Position numbers and translations under genes: made by a program. From Altericroceibacterium indicum (GTDB lineage: Bacteria; Pseudomonadota; Alphaproteobacteria; Sphingomonadales; Sphingomonadaceae): DNA of 64,000 nucleotides. Positions 35,058-43,265 of this stretch are shown one piece after another (the first letter of the stretch is position 1; every line of letters starts with the position of its first letter). A model generated the notes under the pieces. That model had not been told where the DNA came from. It ran no database searches and saw only the letters and a list, made by a program, of their open reading frames with translations. The DNA lies in assembly GCF_009828105.1 (NCBI RefSeq), contig NZ_WTYQ01000001.1, forward strand, positions 248,001 to 312,000, read 5' to 3'.

Positions 35058-35375
35058 ATGATCAAACTCATCGTTACCGACCGCGAAGGCGAGGTTCACG
35101 AAATCGAGGCCGAGGAAGGGCTGACATTGATGGAGGCTATTCGCGACAACGGCTTCGACCAGTTGCTCGCGCTGTGCGGCGGCTGCTGTTCCTGCGCGAC
35201 GTGCCACGTTCATATCGATCCTGCGTTTGCAGGCCGATTGTCCGAGATGAACGAAGACGAGGATGACCTGCTCGACAGTTCCGATCATCGCGATGTGACC
35301 TCACGGCTATCCTGCCAGATATCGCTGAGCACAGCGCACGATGGCCTGAAGGTCAGGATTGCCGAAGAGGACTGA
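35058..35375 (+). CDS. 2Fe-2S ferredoxin (adrenodoxin type)
   Basis: A 105-residue [2Fe-2S] ferredoxin. The cluster cysteines are in [15 protein letters not shown] (residues about 38-52) with the fourth Cys in RLSCQISL near residue 85. This type usually donates electrons to a cytochrome P450 or ring hydroxylase. Neither an oxygenase of that kind nor a ferredoxin reductase is visible in the window, so its partner is unknown. ATG at 35,058 with AAGGA upstream; last gene of the operon and of the catabolic locus. Confidence 0.92.
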   Translation: MIKLIVTDREGEVHEIEAEEGLTLMEAIRDNGFDQLLALCGGCCSCATCHVHIDPAFAGRLSEMNEDEDDLLDSSDHRDVTSRLSCQISLSTAHDGLKVRIAEED

Positions 35376-35980
35376 ACTGCCCGGAAAAGCTGGAAAGCCC
35401 AGGTCACAAAAATGGTCACAGTGAGAGCCGTCCGCGGCTCAAGCCTGTCGCCGGCCTCGACGTTCAATGTCCGGGATGTCGGACGATCCGGAACGGCAGG
35501 TATTTGGGCCTAGCTTGCGGATAGCTGCCGTTCGATGTGGCTATGTCCGGTGGCAGCTACGCGCCTCAATTTCAGACCTAACAGATCGCCCGACCATCGC
35601 CTGAAAGCGGACATATCTGCCGATACGCCACAAGGGCCGGATCTGGGACGAAGCCGCCGTTCGCGAACATGAACGACAGTAGCCGGTTTCGGCGGGACGC
35701 CAGACGTTAACTCAATTGCGCCGTTCACCCTCTGAACGGGCAGACGGGGCGGTAGGGGACTGTCCGGTTCGGGTATTATTGTGCGAATGGCTGCCGATGG
35801 GGCGTATCGGAAAATATCGCCTGATAGGGTTTCCGGCACTTTCTCAATCCGACAGGGTTTTCCGCACATTCGCCTCCACACGAATACCAAGAAGCGGCGT
35901 GCGCGACATGTTTCTGGCGGAATTGCATGCCGACTGCAGGGAAAACATGTGATTTCCGACAGGTGTGCAGGGATTTCCTG
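35376..35980. other. Intergenic stretch without a supportable gene
   Basis: About 600 bases between the ferredoxin and the convergent glycosyltransferase. Short open frames are present on both strands but none has a ribosome-binding site, a recognisable motif or typical codon pattern. I see no clear terminator. The stretch marks the transition from the ordered catabolic locus to a patchwork of mobile and decayed genes. Confidence 0.5.
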
Positions 35981-37261
35981 TTATTTTCGAATAATGTCGA
36001 GAATCTTGTCGGCAGCGACATCGGCACCGCTTTCCGTGCGCACCTTCTGTGCTACGCGATCTGCTTTCATTTCATAGTCGGGATCGTTCAATAATTTTCG
36101 CAACAGGTCCGTACCGTCCCGCATGAACTCATCGAGCGGCGCTGAAATGCCTGTCCCAAGCTTCTCAAGCCGTTTGGCGTGATCGAACTGGTCGCCCATC
36201 AAGGGCACAATCAACTGAGGCTTCCCCGACCGGAGGGCCTGTCCCATCGTTCCGACGCCTCCATGATGGATGATGACCGCTGCATACGGAAACAGCAGAG
36301 AATGGGGAGCGTAATCGACAACCTTGATGGATGGCTCGTCGATGCCCGGATCGAACGGCGTCAAAAGAACTGCTCGCATCTTCAATTCCCGCGCCATCGC
36401 AGCCACGCGGTGATAAAATTCCTGCGCAGCGAAGGGCACGAACGAACCAAGCGAAACCACGAGGGGAGGCGGCCCCTCGCCAAGAAAGCGAGACAGGTCC
36501 GCAGGTAGCGCGGTGAGCTTGACATCTGCGCTGTCGAACCATGGAAAGCCTGTCAGGCTTGCTGGTTGCGGAGCATCAGCGGGAATATTTCCCAGAGAGG
36601 AAGAGTAGAGGCCGAGCGAATATGCCGGTCGGGTGCCAGGCTGGAGCACCGGTGTCGCAGTGGATTTTGACAGCCCATGCGACAGGCGCACCGCGTCAAT
36701 CCGCTTTGCATAGCGCCGCTTCAACTCCGTAGTCATCATCGCCCCAATCAAGCGGTTCCAGTTCCGACCGATTATCCCCAGCGGAGGTTTGGCTAGTCCG
36801 CCGAATCCCGGTGCGACCGGCGGGTCAAGAAGGGAGAACCACGACATCGGTTGCAAAACGGCGGAGATATAGGGAACGGAGCGGGCTTCGGCGACAATGG
36901 GAGCGGCAAGGGCAAATATGGAACCGACAATCGCGTCGGCACCGGAAACGATTTTCAGTAGACGGTCGGTGCTCTCGCCAAGCGGCGGCAATAGGATTTG
37001 GTTCACGAGAAAATTTGTGTCCGCAATGACTTTCCGAACGATTTCATCGTCTTCAAGACCTGTCGCACGCCCAAGTTCATCAAATGACGGTAGAATGGCT
37101 TCTGCTTCCAAACCGGCATCCCTGCATTTTGGAACATGATCCAGGGGAACCGCCAATATCGGTCGCGCACCGCGTATGCGAAGAGCTTGGCCGATGGCAA
37201 GGAACGGGTGAAGGTCGCCCAAAGAACCTACGGTCGCGAGGATGATCCTACTATCTGTCAT
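35981..37261 (-). CDS. Family 1 glycosyltransferase (UDP-glucosyltransferase-like, YjiC type)
   Basis: A 426-residue GT-B fold enzyme. The N-terminal acceptor half begins IILATVGSLGDLHPFLAIGQAL. The donor half contains PPLVVSLGSFVPF and the nucleotide-sugar signature IIHHGGVGTMGQALRSGKPQ followed by PLMGDQFDHAKRL. Homologues glucosylate macrolides, sterols, flavonoids or other hydrophobic acceptors and can act in xenobiotic detoxification. It stands alone between the catabolic locus and the toxin-antitoxin genes. The acceptor is unknown. Confidence 0.88.
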   Translation of the reverse strand: MTDSRIILATVGSLGDLHPFLAIGQALRIRGARPILAVPLDHVPKCRDAGLEAEAILPSFDELGRATGLEDDEIVRKVIADTNFLVNQILLPPLGESTDRLLKIVSGADAIVGSIFALAAPIVAEARSVPYISAVLQPMSWFSLLDPPVAPGFGGLAKPPLGIIGRNWNRLIGAMMTTELKRRYAKRIDAVRLSHGLSKSTATPVLQPGTRPAYSLGLYSSSLGNIPADAPQPASLTGFPWFDSADVKLTALPADLSRFLGEGPPPLVVSLGSFVPFAAQEFYHRVAAMARELKMRAVLLTPFDPGIDEPSIKVVDYAPHSLLFPYAAVIIHHGGVGTMGQALRSGKPQLIVPLMGDQFDHAKRLEKLGTGISAPLDEFMRDGTDLLRKLLNDPDYEMKADRVAQKVRTESGADVAADKILDIIRK

Positions 37262-37423
37262 GGCCGAGCACGTTCTACCGTCGCTGTTACATCTCGATTA
37301 CCGCAGCTTTCGCGGAGGATGCGGGACCAATGCCCGACAAACAGGTGTTTGCCTGCAGGCAGGATTCAGGCGAGGAAGTACCCGTGACGCGCTTAGGTTC
37401 AACTTCGCACGACGTCCTTGAAA

Positions 37424-37448
37424 ATGAGGTGGCAAAATGCTACCTCAT
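37424..37448. promoter_or_regulatory. Inverted repeat upstream of the ParD/zeta genes
   Basis: Arms ATGAGGTgGCA and TGCtACCTCAT flank a 3-base AAA centre; 10 of 11 positions pair. It ends 17 bases before the antitoxin ATG, the usual place for an autoregulatory operator of a toxin-antitoxin operon. The palindrome is visible directly; the function is inferred. Confidence 0.6.
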
Positions 37449-37464
37449 GGGCTGGAGGTGACCT

Positions 37465-37821
37465 ATGGCCCAGTCCATCAAACTTGCCGACGACATCATG
37501 AAGATCGTCCGCCGCGAGTCCGAGTTACAGAGCCGCTCGATTGCTGGCCAGATCGCCCATTGGGTGCGCATCGGCCGCGCCATCGAGAAATCTGGCAATT
37601 TCGATCATGTCCGCATCACCGCTGCGCTTGCCGGCCACATCGAGACAACAGACCTGACCGAAGAGGAAAAGGACGTCTGGCTCGACAGTTTTGTCGAGAA
37701 AATGGGGCAGCCCGGGTCCGACGAGGACGCTTTCTTTGCCCGGCGACGGCAGCTTGGTTTTGGCGTTGGCCTTGATGCGGCCGGCAATCTCGTACGCGAG
37801 AAGGCCCCGCGCAAGGCATGA
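37465..37821 (+). CDS. ParD-like antitoxin
   Basis: A 118-residue protein with the N-terminal pattern of ParD-like antitoxins (SIKLADDIMKIVRRESELQSRS, then IAGQIAHWVRIGRAIEKS), predicted to form a ribbon-helix-helix-type DNA-binding dimer. A charged C-terminal half would wrap the toxin. A strong ribosome site (GGAGGTGA) precedes ATG 37,465. Its stop overlaps the toxin start, so the pair is translationally coupled. It likely neutralises the zeta-type kinase downstream and represses the operon through the inverted repeat at 37,424. Confidence 0.82.
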   Translation: MAQSIKLADDIMKIVRRESELQSRSIAGQIAHWVRIGRAIEKSGNFDHVRITAALAGHIETTDLTEEEKDVWLDSFVEKMGQPGSDEDAFFARRRQLGFGVGLDAAGNLVREKAPRKA

Positions 37822-38405
37822 AGCCGACGATGATCGTGCTTGCCGGGCCTAACGGCGCCGGTAAGTCGACTCTCTACCAGACCCGTGTAGCACCAAGCTT
37901 CGCAGGATCATTCATCAACGCCGACATCATCCAGCGCGACGAACTGTGCGATCCCTCTCCAGCCGCCTCTTACGAAGCGGCCAGGATCGCATCTTCGCGC
38001 CGGGCTGACTATCTTTCTCGACGTCGCGATTTCGTGACCGAAACGGTCTTCTCGCATCCTTCCAAGCTTGAACTGATCGACGAAGCACGAACCAAAGGCT
38101 TTACCGTCATCGTGATGCATGTCGGCGTCGAAACGCCAGATCTCTCTGTCGCGCGTGTCGGTACGCGCGTTGAGGAAGGCGGACATATTGTCCCAGAGGA
38201 CAAGATCCGTGCCCGTTATGCGCGTGGCGCACCATTCATCCGCGCCGCAGTCCTTAAAGCAGATCGCGGCATGGTCTTCGACAATTCGCGTCTCAACGAA
38301 CCGCCGAGCCATTGCCTGACATTCGCGAACGGGCGGCTGGCCTTTGCGTTGCCGCGCCTACCCGATTGGATCAGATCGGTCTATGAAGCAGACTTGAAGA
38401 TCTGA
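37818..38405 (+). CDS. Zeta-toxin family kinase
   Basis: A 195-residue P-loop protein: Walker A in VLAGPNGAGKSTLYQ (residues 7-21), FINADIIQRDEL near 32, FVTETVFSHPSK near 71 and GFTVIVMHVGVETPD near 93. Zeta-type kinases phosphorylate UDP-N-acetylglucosamine and block cell-wall synthesis; some family members act on other substrates. Overlap with the antitoxin gene (ATGA) and its position beside an integration scar support a mobile toxin-antitoxin module that appears complete. Confidence 0.87.
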   Translation: MKPTMIVLAGPNGAGKSTLYQTRVAPSFAGSFINADIIQRDELCDPSPAASYEAARIASSRRADYLSRRRDFVTETVFSHPSKLELIDEARTKGFTVIVMHVGVETPDLSVARVGTRVEEGGHIVPEDKIRARYARGAPFIRAAVLKADRGMVFDNSRLNEPPSHCLTFANGRLAFALPRLPDWIRSVYEADLKI

Positions 38406-38647
38406 AGCCAGGTGCGAAGGATAGCCGGCAAGCTACCCAGTGCCAGCCAGGTAATCCGGGCTTAATCTTCATTGAGTGTAGTTTGCACAGCCCGATCGCC
38501 CACCCTGCGTCCAGATGTCGAACGTCGACTGACCTTCCTCAGCCATCATCTGGATCATGGAGATTTCACGTTCTGCAAGGGGCCGTTGAAGTTCTGCATA
38601 AAGCGTCCGATCATCTTGACCTGCACCCGAAAACTTCGATCTTTTCA

Positions 38648-38890
38648 TCACACACTCCGTATCCGATCCTGCCATGGATCGACGGTTCCTACACCACCCC
38701 GTGGGACACGACCCAGTGCCGTGTCCAGGTCTTGCGCGGGCACGTCGAACCGGACCTGGCTTGCTGTCGTCGGCGCAGCGACGTCCGACAGCGCGGTCTG
38801 TGCCACGGCTGCGCCCGTTCCGCACGGCGCCGCAATGGCCAATGCAGACTGAGTGACCCGCAAAGCGATTACGCAGCTCTTTTTCGCCAT
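38648..38890 (-). pseudogene. Remnant of a TonB-dependent receptor N-terminus (signal peptide plus start of STN domain)
   Basis: The frame encodes a signal peptide (KKSCVIALRVTQSALAIAAP, ending near AVAQ) followed by VRFDVPAQDLDTALGRV, the opening of the secretin/TonB short N-terminal domain of transducer-type receptors. It then loses homology after about 70 residues and stops. No plug or barrel sequence follows. This is a decayed fragment of a FecA-like receptor. Bases 38,406-38,647 and 38,891-39,326 hold no other recognisable gene. Confidence 0.5.
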
Positions 38891-39326
38891 TTTCCTCAAT
38901 ATCCCTCCCCATCTTTTGCTTATTGATTAAGATGCGATGCTGAGGTCTGGGCAGAGGAGAAGTAAGGTTACGAACGGTTGAGGATGGAGGCTGATACGTT
39001 ACCGCTGAAAGCGGGAGCGAGCATTTCTTCGTTACGATATCATATTAAGATCACCGGGATCGGGTGGTGTTCGCCGGGGTGATGCCCCTACGCCAAGACG
39101 AGACGTGCTAAGGGTGGTGCGTCATCGGCCGACACCACCGCAAGTGCTTCGATCGGCCCGGCGCGAATGGCAGGCTATTCGGGGTTCCGGGCGAAGAACG
39201 GCGCGAACGCGCCATCCTCGACCGCAATACGGACGAGCCTCCTTGCCCAACGGCATTTTGGTCCTGATCGACGATATCGCTTGCCCATGCCTGAGTGAAA
39301 CGGCGCTGCCTGGTAGGATTGGGACT

Positions 39327-39587
39327 TTAATGCGCCAAATGGACGATGCCGCCCATAACGACTAGCCCAATCAGACTCGACAGGGCAGCGCGCCATCCGC
39401 CCGCGGCAGCATTGCTGCGAGGGAGCAGTTCGGACGCGCCGATATAGAGAAATCCACCTGCGAACACCGCGAGAAGCAACGCAAATTCGCCGACATCGAC
39501 CCTGATCGCCTGACCGAACGCGACGCCTGCCAGCGGCGCCACCGCATTCGCCAGCAGCCAGCGATGGGCCTTTCGGGAAGCCTGCAC
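39327..39587 (-). pseudogene. C-terminal fragment of a ZIP-family metal transporter
   Basis: The 86 residues show the last part of a ZIP transporter: HRWLLANAVAPLAGVAFGQ, FALLLAVFAGGFLYIGASEL, LLPRS and a final hydrophobic helix ending in GGIVHLAH. The N-terminal transmembrane helices and the main metal-binding helices are absent. Sequence upstream of about 39,600 is unrelated in all frames, so the gene is truncated by rearrangement. Confidence 0.6.
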
Positions 39588-39785
39588 AAGGGATGAGAGG
39601 CAGCGCGACTATCTGCGGTTGCGTATCGATGATCCGAGTTTCGCGCGCCCGATAACCGCTGCGCTGTTTCCTGATGATGATGGAATGTCGGCACAGCTGA
39701 TGTGGTGACGCTGAGGGAGGTTTGCCGCCAATGAAATATTTGCCGATCCTCGCCGCATCATTCAGTCGCGCCACGGTGTAGCGTC

Positions 39786-40004
39786 ATGGACAATTCGCGT
39801 CTTTCTACACAACGAATCCAATTTATCACGGTCGAGGAGTTCGCCGGTATGGCTCGTGTCTCCCGACGAACTATCGATCGCTACCGGCGTGCTCGACCGG
39901 ATGGCTTTCCAGCCGAATATGACCTTGGCCGCGGTTTGGTTCCTCGTCCGCGCTTCAAACTCGAAGAGGTCGAGCGGTGGCTCGATTCACGAGCTCTGTG
40001 GTGA
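39786..40004 (+). CDS. Excisionase/AlpA-like helix-turn-helix protein
   Basis: A 72-residue DNA-binding protein of the MerR-like excisionase type: ITVEEFAGMARVSRRTIDRY (helix-turn-helix), a wing with FPAEYDLGRGLVPRPRF and the terminal helix KLEEVERWLDSRALW. Such proteins direct integrase excision or activate element genes. It lies 230 bases from the tRNA-derived attachment scar and a broken integrase, supporting a former integrative element. Confidence 0.72.
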   Translation: MDNSRLSTQRIQFITVEEFAGMARVSRRTIDRYRRARPDGFPAEYDLGRGLVPRPRFKLEEVERWLDSRALW

Positions 40005-40237
40005 CACTGTGCAGCGCTACAATCGGGCGATCGCATTTTTCGAGGTCCGTAGAACCTGATGCCAATGGGTAGGCTGACGTGCATAAGAATGGCTTGGGCC
40101 GTGCGACGTAATCAGAAGGCTATACATGGAATTGTGTCATGATTTGTGATGTTGACCGACCGATAACCTGCAATTAGAAGTAAGAGATCGGCAGTTTTCT
40201 GTCGATTTCGCCGCGTTGTTTGAGACCATATCGCGTC

Positions 40238-40282
40238 ATCATAATCCGCGTGTCGGGGGTTCAAGTCCCTCCTCTGCTACCA
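40238..40282 (+). repeat. 3' tRNA fragment (anticodon CAU), probable attachment-site scar
   Basis: The sequence reproduces a tRNA from the anticodon loop to the CCA end: loop ATCATAA (anticodon CAT), stem TCCGC, variable loop GTGTC, T arm GGGGGTTCAAGTCCCTC, acceptor strand CTCTGCT, A and CCA (ending 40,282). The 5' anticodon stem expected to be GCGGA reads GCGTC, and no D arm or 5' half is present, so it cannot be a functional tRNA. Tyrosine integrases that target tRNA genes leave exactly such duplicated 3' ends, and an integrase gene begins 90 bases away. Confidence 0.75.
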
Positions 40283-40371
40283 CTATCATCCTGAAATCAT
40301 ACGTTTTTTGTCGAAAGCCACTGACGCGCTTTTTGCCGTTTTCGGGAAAGTTTACAAAGTGCTGTAAACTT

Positions 40372-40815
40372 TTACGCCGATAGGCGCTCTGCGAGGTCGA
40401 TTATTACCCTCGCTTCATCGACATAGCGGGCACGGATTTCGCACACGCGTTTTGCTGTCCATCCGATGATTTTGGCAATCTTTTCATCCGTCAGGCCCTT
40501 AAGTGCCAGGAAGGTTGCAAAGGTGCCGCGTAGGTCGTGGATAGTGCGATCAAAGCCGTCTGGCTTGCGGCGTTGCCAGACGGTTTCCAATCCGCTTTCG
40601 GTCCACGGCTTCTGGCGGCTGTTGAGCAAAACGGCACCTTCACGCTTTTCGCGCTGATCGAGCCATTTGCGCAGTTCGGTATAAATTGGGATCACCGCCC
40701 GGCCGCCACGCTTGCGGGTCTTTTCGATGATGATCGCTTTTTCGCCCACGTTCGACCAATCGAGCCGGATCAGATCGCCCAAGCGCAGGCCAGTGAGGCT
40801 GGCGATCGATGGCAC
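40372..40815 (-). pseudogene. Tyrosine recombinase (integrase), C-terminal catalytic fragment
   Basis: About 146 residues of a phage/island integrase catalytic domain remain: LTGLRLGDLIRLDW (first Arg), a beta-hairpin Lys region TRKRGGRAVIPIY, the HxxR box IHDLRGTFATFLALKGL, GWTAKRVCEI and the nucleophile Tyr in RARYVDEA. The N-terminal arm- and core-binding domains are missing, and the frame joins a different small gene upstream. It lies 90 bases from the tRNA fragment, oriented like an integrase at the end of an island. It should be inactive. Confidence 0.8.
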
Positions 40816-40999
40816 AGTCAGGGCAGTAGGCCTGTATGTCCTCTTCTGTTTCTTCGATCTGCCACCCACGGGGCAGAGCCTGCGTTTGGCGCAATTCCAC
40901 CGCGTCGCAGGAAGTGCATTCGAACACATAAGGAACTTGGACCATGCGCTGGGCGCGGCGGGTGGATGAGGCGAAGGCTTTGGCAGATTGAATACGCAT
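40640..40999 (-). pseudogene. Small zinc-ribbon protein fused out of frame to integrase sequence
   Basis: The ATG at 40,999 follows GGAGA and starts a basic N-terminus (MRIQSAKAFASSTRRAQR), then a CxxC...CxxC zinc ribbon (YVFECTSCDAVEL, IQAYCPDCAID). After about residue 65 the frame reads the integrase gene in the wrong frame up to a stop at 40,640. A deletion apparently joined the front of this small gene to the middle of the integrase. The ribbon part might still fold; the tail is not natural. Confidence 0.55.
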
Positions 41000-41301
41000 G
41001 GATGGTCTCCTGAAGGTTAGAGGCTGGGTCAGATGCAAAGGCAGGTGCGCAGGGCAATCAGCAGCGCGAGCGCTGCTATGATTGCGGCCATGCGCAGAGT
41101 GGCAGGCTGGTGATGGGGCGTGTTACTCGTTGGCTGCTTTTAGTGCGTAGGCTTTATGCGCTGAAGGGCAGGAATGGAGTGGATGGCGGAATGGCGGCTT
41201 TCAGGGAGATAATCGGCGATAGCTGACGATCGGCAGCGAAAAAATCATCCGGCAGCAATCGCCCAGTTGCGGACATCAAGTCTTTGCGGCACGATGCCTA
41301 G

Positions 41302-41451
41302 ATGGGCTGGATCGTAGAGTTCATCATTCAGGGATTTTGGGAGGGAGCTGTCGAGGTAGCTTATCGGAAATGGGGTTGGCTTGGCGGTATCGTCGCTTTC
41401 CTCTTGCCAATCATGCTCATGGCATTCGCTCTATGGCTTGTGACCCGCTAA
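41302..41451 (+). CDS. Small membrane protein (49 residues), unrecognised
   Basis: ATG 41,302 to TAA 41,451 encodes MGWIVEFIIQGFWEGAVEVA followed by YRKWGWLGG and a long hydrophobic helix IVAFLLPIMLMAFALWLV ending TR. It has a single predicted transmembrane segment with a short amphipathic N-terminus. No strong ribosome site is visible. It has the look of a small inner-membrane protein rather than random sequence, but I recognise no family. Confidence 0.45.
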   Translation: MGWIVEFIIQGFWEGAVEVAYRKWGWLGGIVAFLLPIMLMAFALWLVTR

Positions 41452-41509
41452 CGCCCACTAGCGGACGTTCCAATCGCCGCTATCGTTAGACAGAAATCAA
41501 GAGGGCCGC

Positions 41510-42060
41510 GTGTTCGATTGGCTGAAAAGAGCGAAGCGATCTTCAAGTTCGCCTTCGACAAAAACGCTGCCGATCAACCCGGCGTTGTTCGATCAAGGAG
41601 GAGCGAGTCTATATGAGGCTCTCAGCAATCACTGGGCGTTATCTGATCCAAACACCTACACGCGCGGGGGTGCAAGCGCAGATGTAGAAGCGATATGCAC
41701 TCCAACTGCCGGAAGATTTTCGGGCCTATCTGATCCATGCCGCGCCAAGCACAACATTCATGGACGACATTGGCACTCAGTGGTGGGCACCAAGCGGGAT
41801 TAAATCTATTCCTGACGAATGCCCGGATGGGCCGCCCGGTCAGATTAATCATGAGATCGAACAGGAGAAAGACGCTTATCTTGTATTCTCTGACTATTTG
41901 ATCTGGTGCTACGCTTGGTCAATTTGCTGTTCGAACGGGCCAAATCGAGGCAAGATCGCCTTGATCGGCGGCCTGCCGGACACGTTTGTGGCTAATAGTT
42001 TTCGCGATTTCCTTTTGCTCGAATTGACCGATGATCTGGCGATACTTCACCCGGCGCAGG
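41510..42060 (+). pseudogene. SMI1/KNR4-family immunity-like gene, frameshifted
   Basis: The first frame (from ATG 41,510) gives MFDWLKRAKRSSSSPSTKTL and continues to about 41,690. Another frame then carries LQLPEDFRAYLIHAAPSTTF, DDIGTQWWAPSGIKSIPDE, DAYLVFSDYLIWCYAWSI and FLLLELTDDLAILHP, the strand pattern of an SMI1/KNR4 domain. A single frameshift near 41,690 separates them. SMI1/KNR4 proteins often protect against polymorphic toxins. The 3' end runs directly into a reversed phage tail gene, so the terminus is also rearranged. Confidence 0.65.
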
Positions 42061-42546
42061 GCTGGTGGCGCTGGCATCCAGAACATCGGGATGGGCTGAA
42101 AGCGTGTGATAGACATAGGCACTGCGCGGGCCAGCCACTGAATAGCCATCAGGGGCCAGCAGCACCCGGCGGCGCAGATTGTCATCATCTTCCATCACGG
42201 CGGCACTTCTAGTCTGCTCATCCGCTGGCACCAGCACTTGCCTTGTGACACCAAAGACAGCGGCAAGCTGGTCAAGATCGGAGCCTATCGCATAAGCCAC
42301 CATGCAGGCGCGGGCGGCTTCATTGATCCGCTGGCGGATAATCAGTTCACGATAGGCGGCCACTTGCAGCACTTTGATAGCCGGATCGCTATCGATCAGG
42401 GCTGAAAAGCTGGGGTCTCGTTCCACCAGATCATCGCGCATCTGGGCAAAGATCACCTCGTAATCCAGCTCTTCCACCGCAACAGGGGCCGGAAGGCGGG
42501 AAAGATCGACGGCGGGGGAGGATGAAATTGAAGTGACCATAGCCAC
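42046..42546 (-). pseudogene. P2-like baseplate assembly protein gpJ, N-terminal fragment
   Basis: Starts at ATG 42,546 and encodes VDLSRLPAPVAVEELDYEVI, FAQMRDDLVERDPSF, LQVAAYRELIIRQRINEAA, the LDQLAAVFGV segment and RRRVLLAPDGYSVAGPRSAY, then HPDVLDASATSPAPGEV. This is the N-terminal half of phage P2 gpJ. It breaks off near residue 165 where the SMI1/KNR4 remnant begins, so about half the protein is missing. Confidence 0.78.
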
Positions 42547-42688
42547 AGCTATGGAACACGTTCAGGCGCGCGCGGTAGGGCGCGGCGCGGTGGAATAAGG
42601 CGCTACCGCGAAGCAAAAGAGTAGATGCGCGATGAACACTTAACGGCGGGTTTCCCCCGCCGCTATATCAGGCCACCAATATATCAGC

Positions 42689-42961
42689 TCAGTGCGAAGC
42701 GACCCATTGCAGAAGCGCTTCGTCAATCCGTGATTGCCAGCCTGGACCACCAGACTTGAAATGGTCCACCACTTCTGGCGAAAGACGGATCGTCGTACTG
42801 ATTTTTTTCGGGGCTTTCTGCGGGCCGCGTGGGCGGATCGATTTGGCCAGTTCAGGGAATGCCTGTGCGAAAGGCACCGCCTTGGCAAAATCTTCCTCGG
42901 TCCATTCCGGGTTATCGCTTACCGCATCCAGATCGGCTTGGGTGTATTTGGGTTTTGTCAT
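42689..42961 (-). CDS. brnA: BrnA-family antitoxin
   Basis: A 90-residue antitoxin: WTEEDFAKAVPFAQAFPELA in the toxin-binding half, then a C-terminal ribbon-helix-helix KKISTTIRLSPEVVDHFKSG and GWQSRIDEALLQWV. It binds BrnT and, as a DNA-binding protein, represses its own operon. ATG 42,961 overlaps the brnT stop. Two near-identical 12-bp palindromes upstream of brnT (43,211 and 43,245) are candidate operators. Confidence 0.9.
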   Translation of the reverse strand: MTKPKYTQADLDAVSDNPEWTEEDFAKAVPFAQAFPELAKSIRPRGPQKAPKKISTTIRLSPEVVDHFKSGGPGWQSRIDEALLQWVASH

Positions 42962-43203
42962 TTCAGCAGCCTCCGTTCTTTGCGACTGGCCGGGCGAGCC
43001 GAAATGATAGAAATGGCTTCGGTGCCCAGCGTAGCGAAAATCACAGCGATTACGCCGTTGAGACGACCGATAGCTGCATAGCGCCCATCCTTTGCCTCGA
43101 TAATAATTGAGGTCAGGAAAAAATCTTCGCCAATGTCTGCAAAGTCAATACCGTGCTTTGCGATATTTGCGTTGCGCTTCGGTTCATCCCAAACGATCTC
43201 CAT
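42958..43203 (-). CDS. brnT: BrnT-family ribonuclease toxin
   Basis: An 81-residue RelE-like toxin with the family signature IVWDEPKRNANIAKHGIDF (residues 3-21) and the C-terminal RPASRKERRLL containing the conserved catalytic Arg/Ser cluster. BrnT cleaves mRNA and halts translation until BrnA is restored. The toxin gene precedes the antitoxin gene, as usual for brnTA. The module appears intact and lies between two phage tail remnants. Confidence 0.92.
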   Translation of the reverse strand: MEIVWDEPKRNANIAKHGIDFADIGEDFFLTSIIIEAKDGRYAAIGRLNGVIAVIFATLGTEAISIISARPASRKERRLLK

Positions 43204-43210
43204 GAACTTT

Positions 43211-43256
43211 TTGTAGTTACAATTTACCGATGATGCAAGTCTTTTTGTTACTACAA
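43211..43256. promoter_or_regulatory. Paired 12-bp palindromes upstream of brnTA
   Basis: TTGTAGTTACAA (43,211-43,222) and TTGTTACTACAA (43,245-43,256) are inverted relatives differing at one position, 34 bases centre to centre, in the 62-base gap before brnT. This matches the expected position of BrnA autorepression sites. Confidence 0.5.
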
Positions 43257-43265
43257 TAAAGTCTT

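Noticed and set aside
35510-35890. 126-residue minus-strand open frame in the spacer after the ferredoxin
   Set aside because: It has no ribosome site, no recognisable motif and an Arg/Pro-rich composition typical of non-coding GC-rich DNA.
38469-38660. IS3-type transposase OrfA beginning MKRSKFS
   Set aside because: Only six residues match; the rest of the frame has no transposase character and no inverted repeats are seen.
39105-39365. 86-residue plus-strand open frame overlapping the ZIP transporter remnant region
   Set aside because: It lacks a ribosome site and motifs, and appears to be chance coding in a rearranged stretch.
40231-40282. A functional tRNA gene with anticodon CAU
   Set aside because: The 5' half including acceptor strand and D arm is missing and the anticodon stem does not pair.
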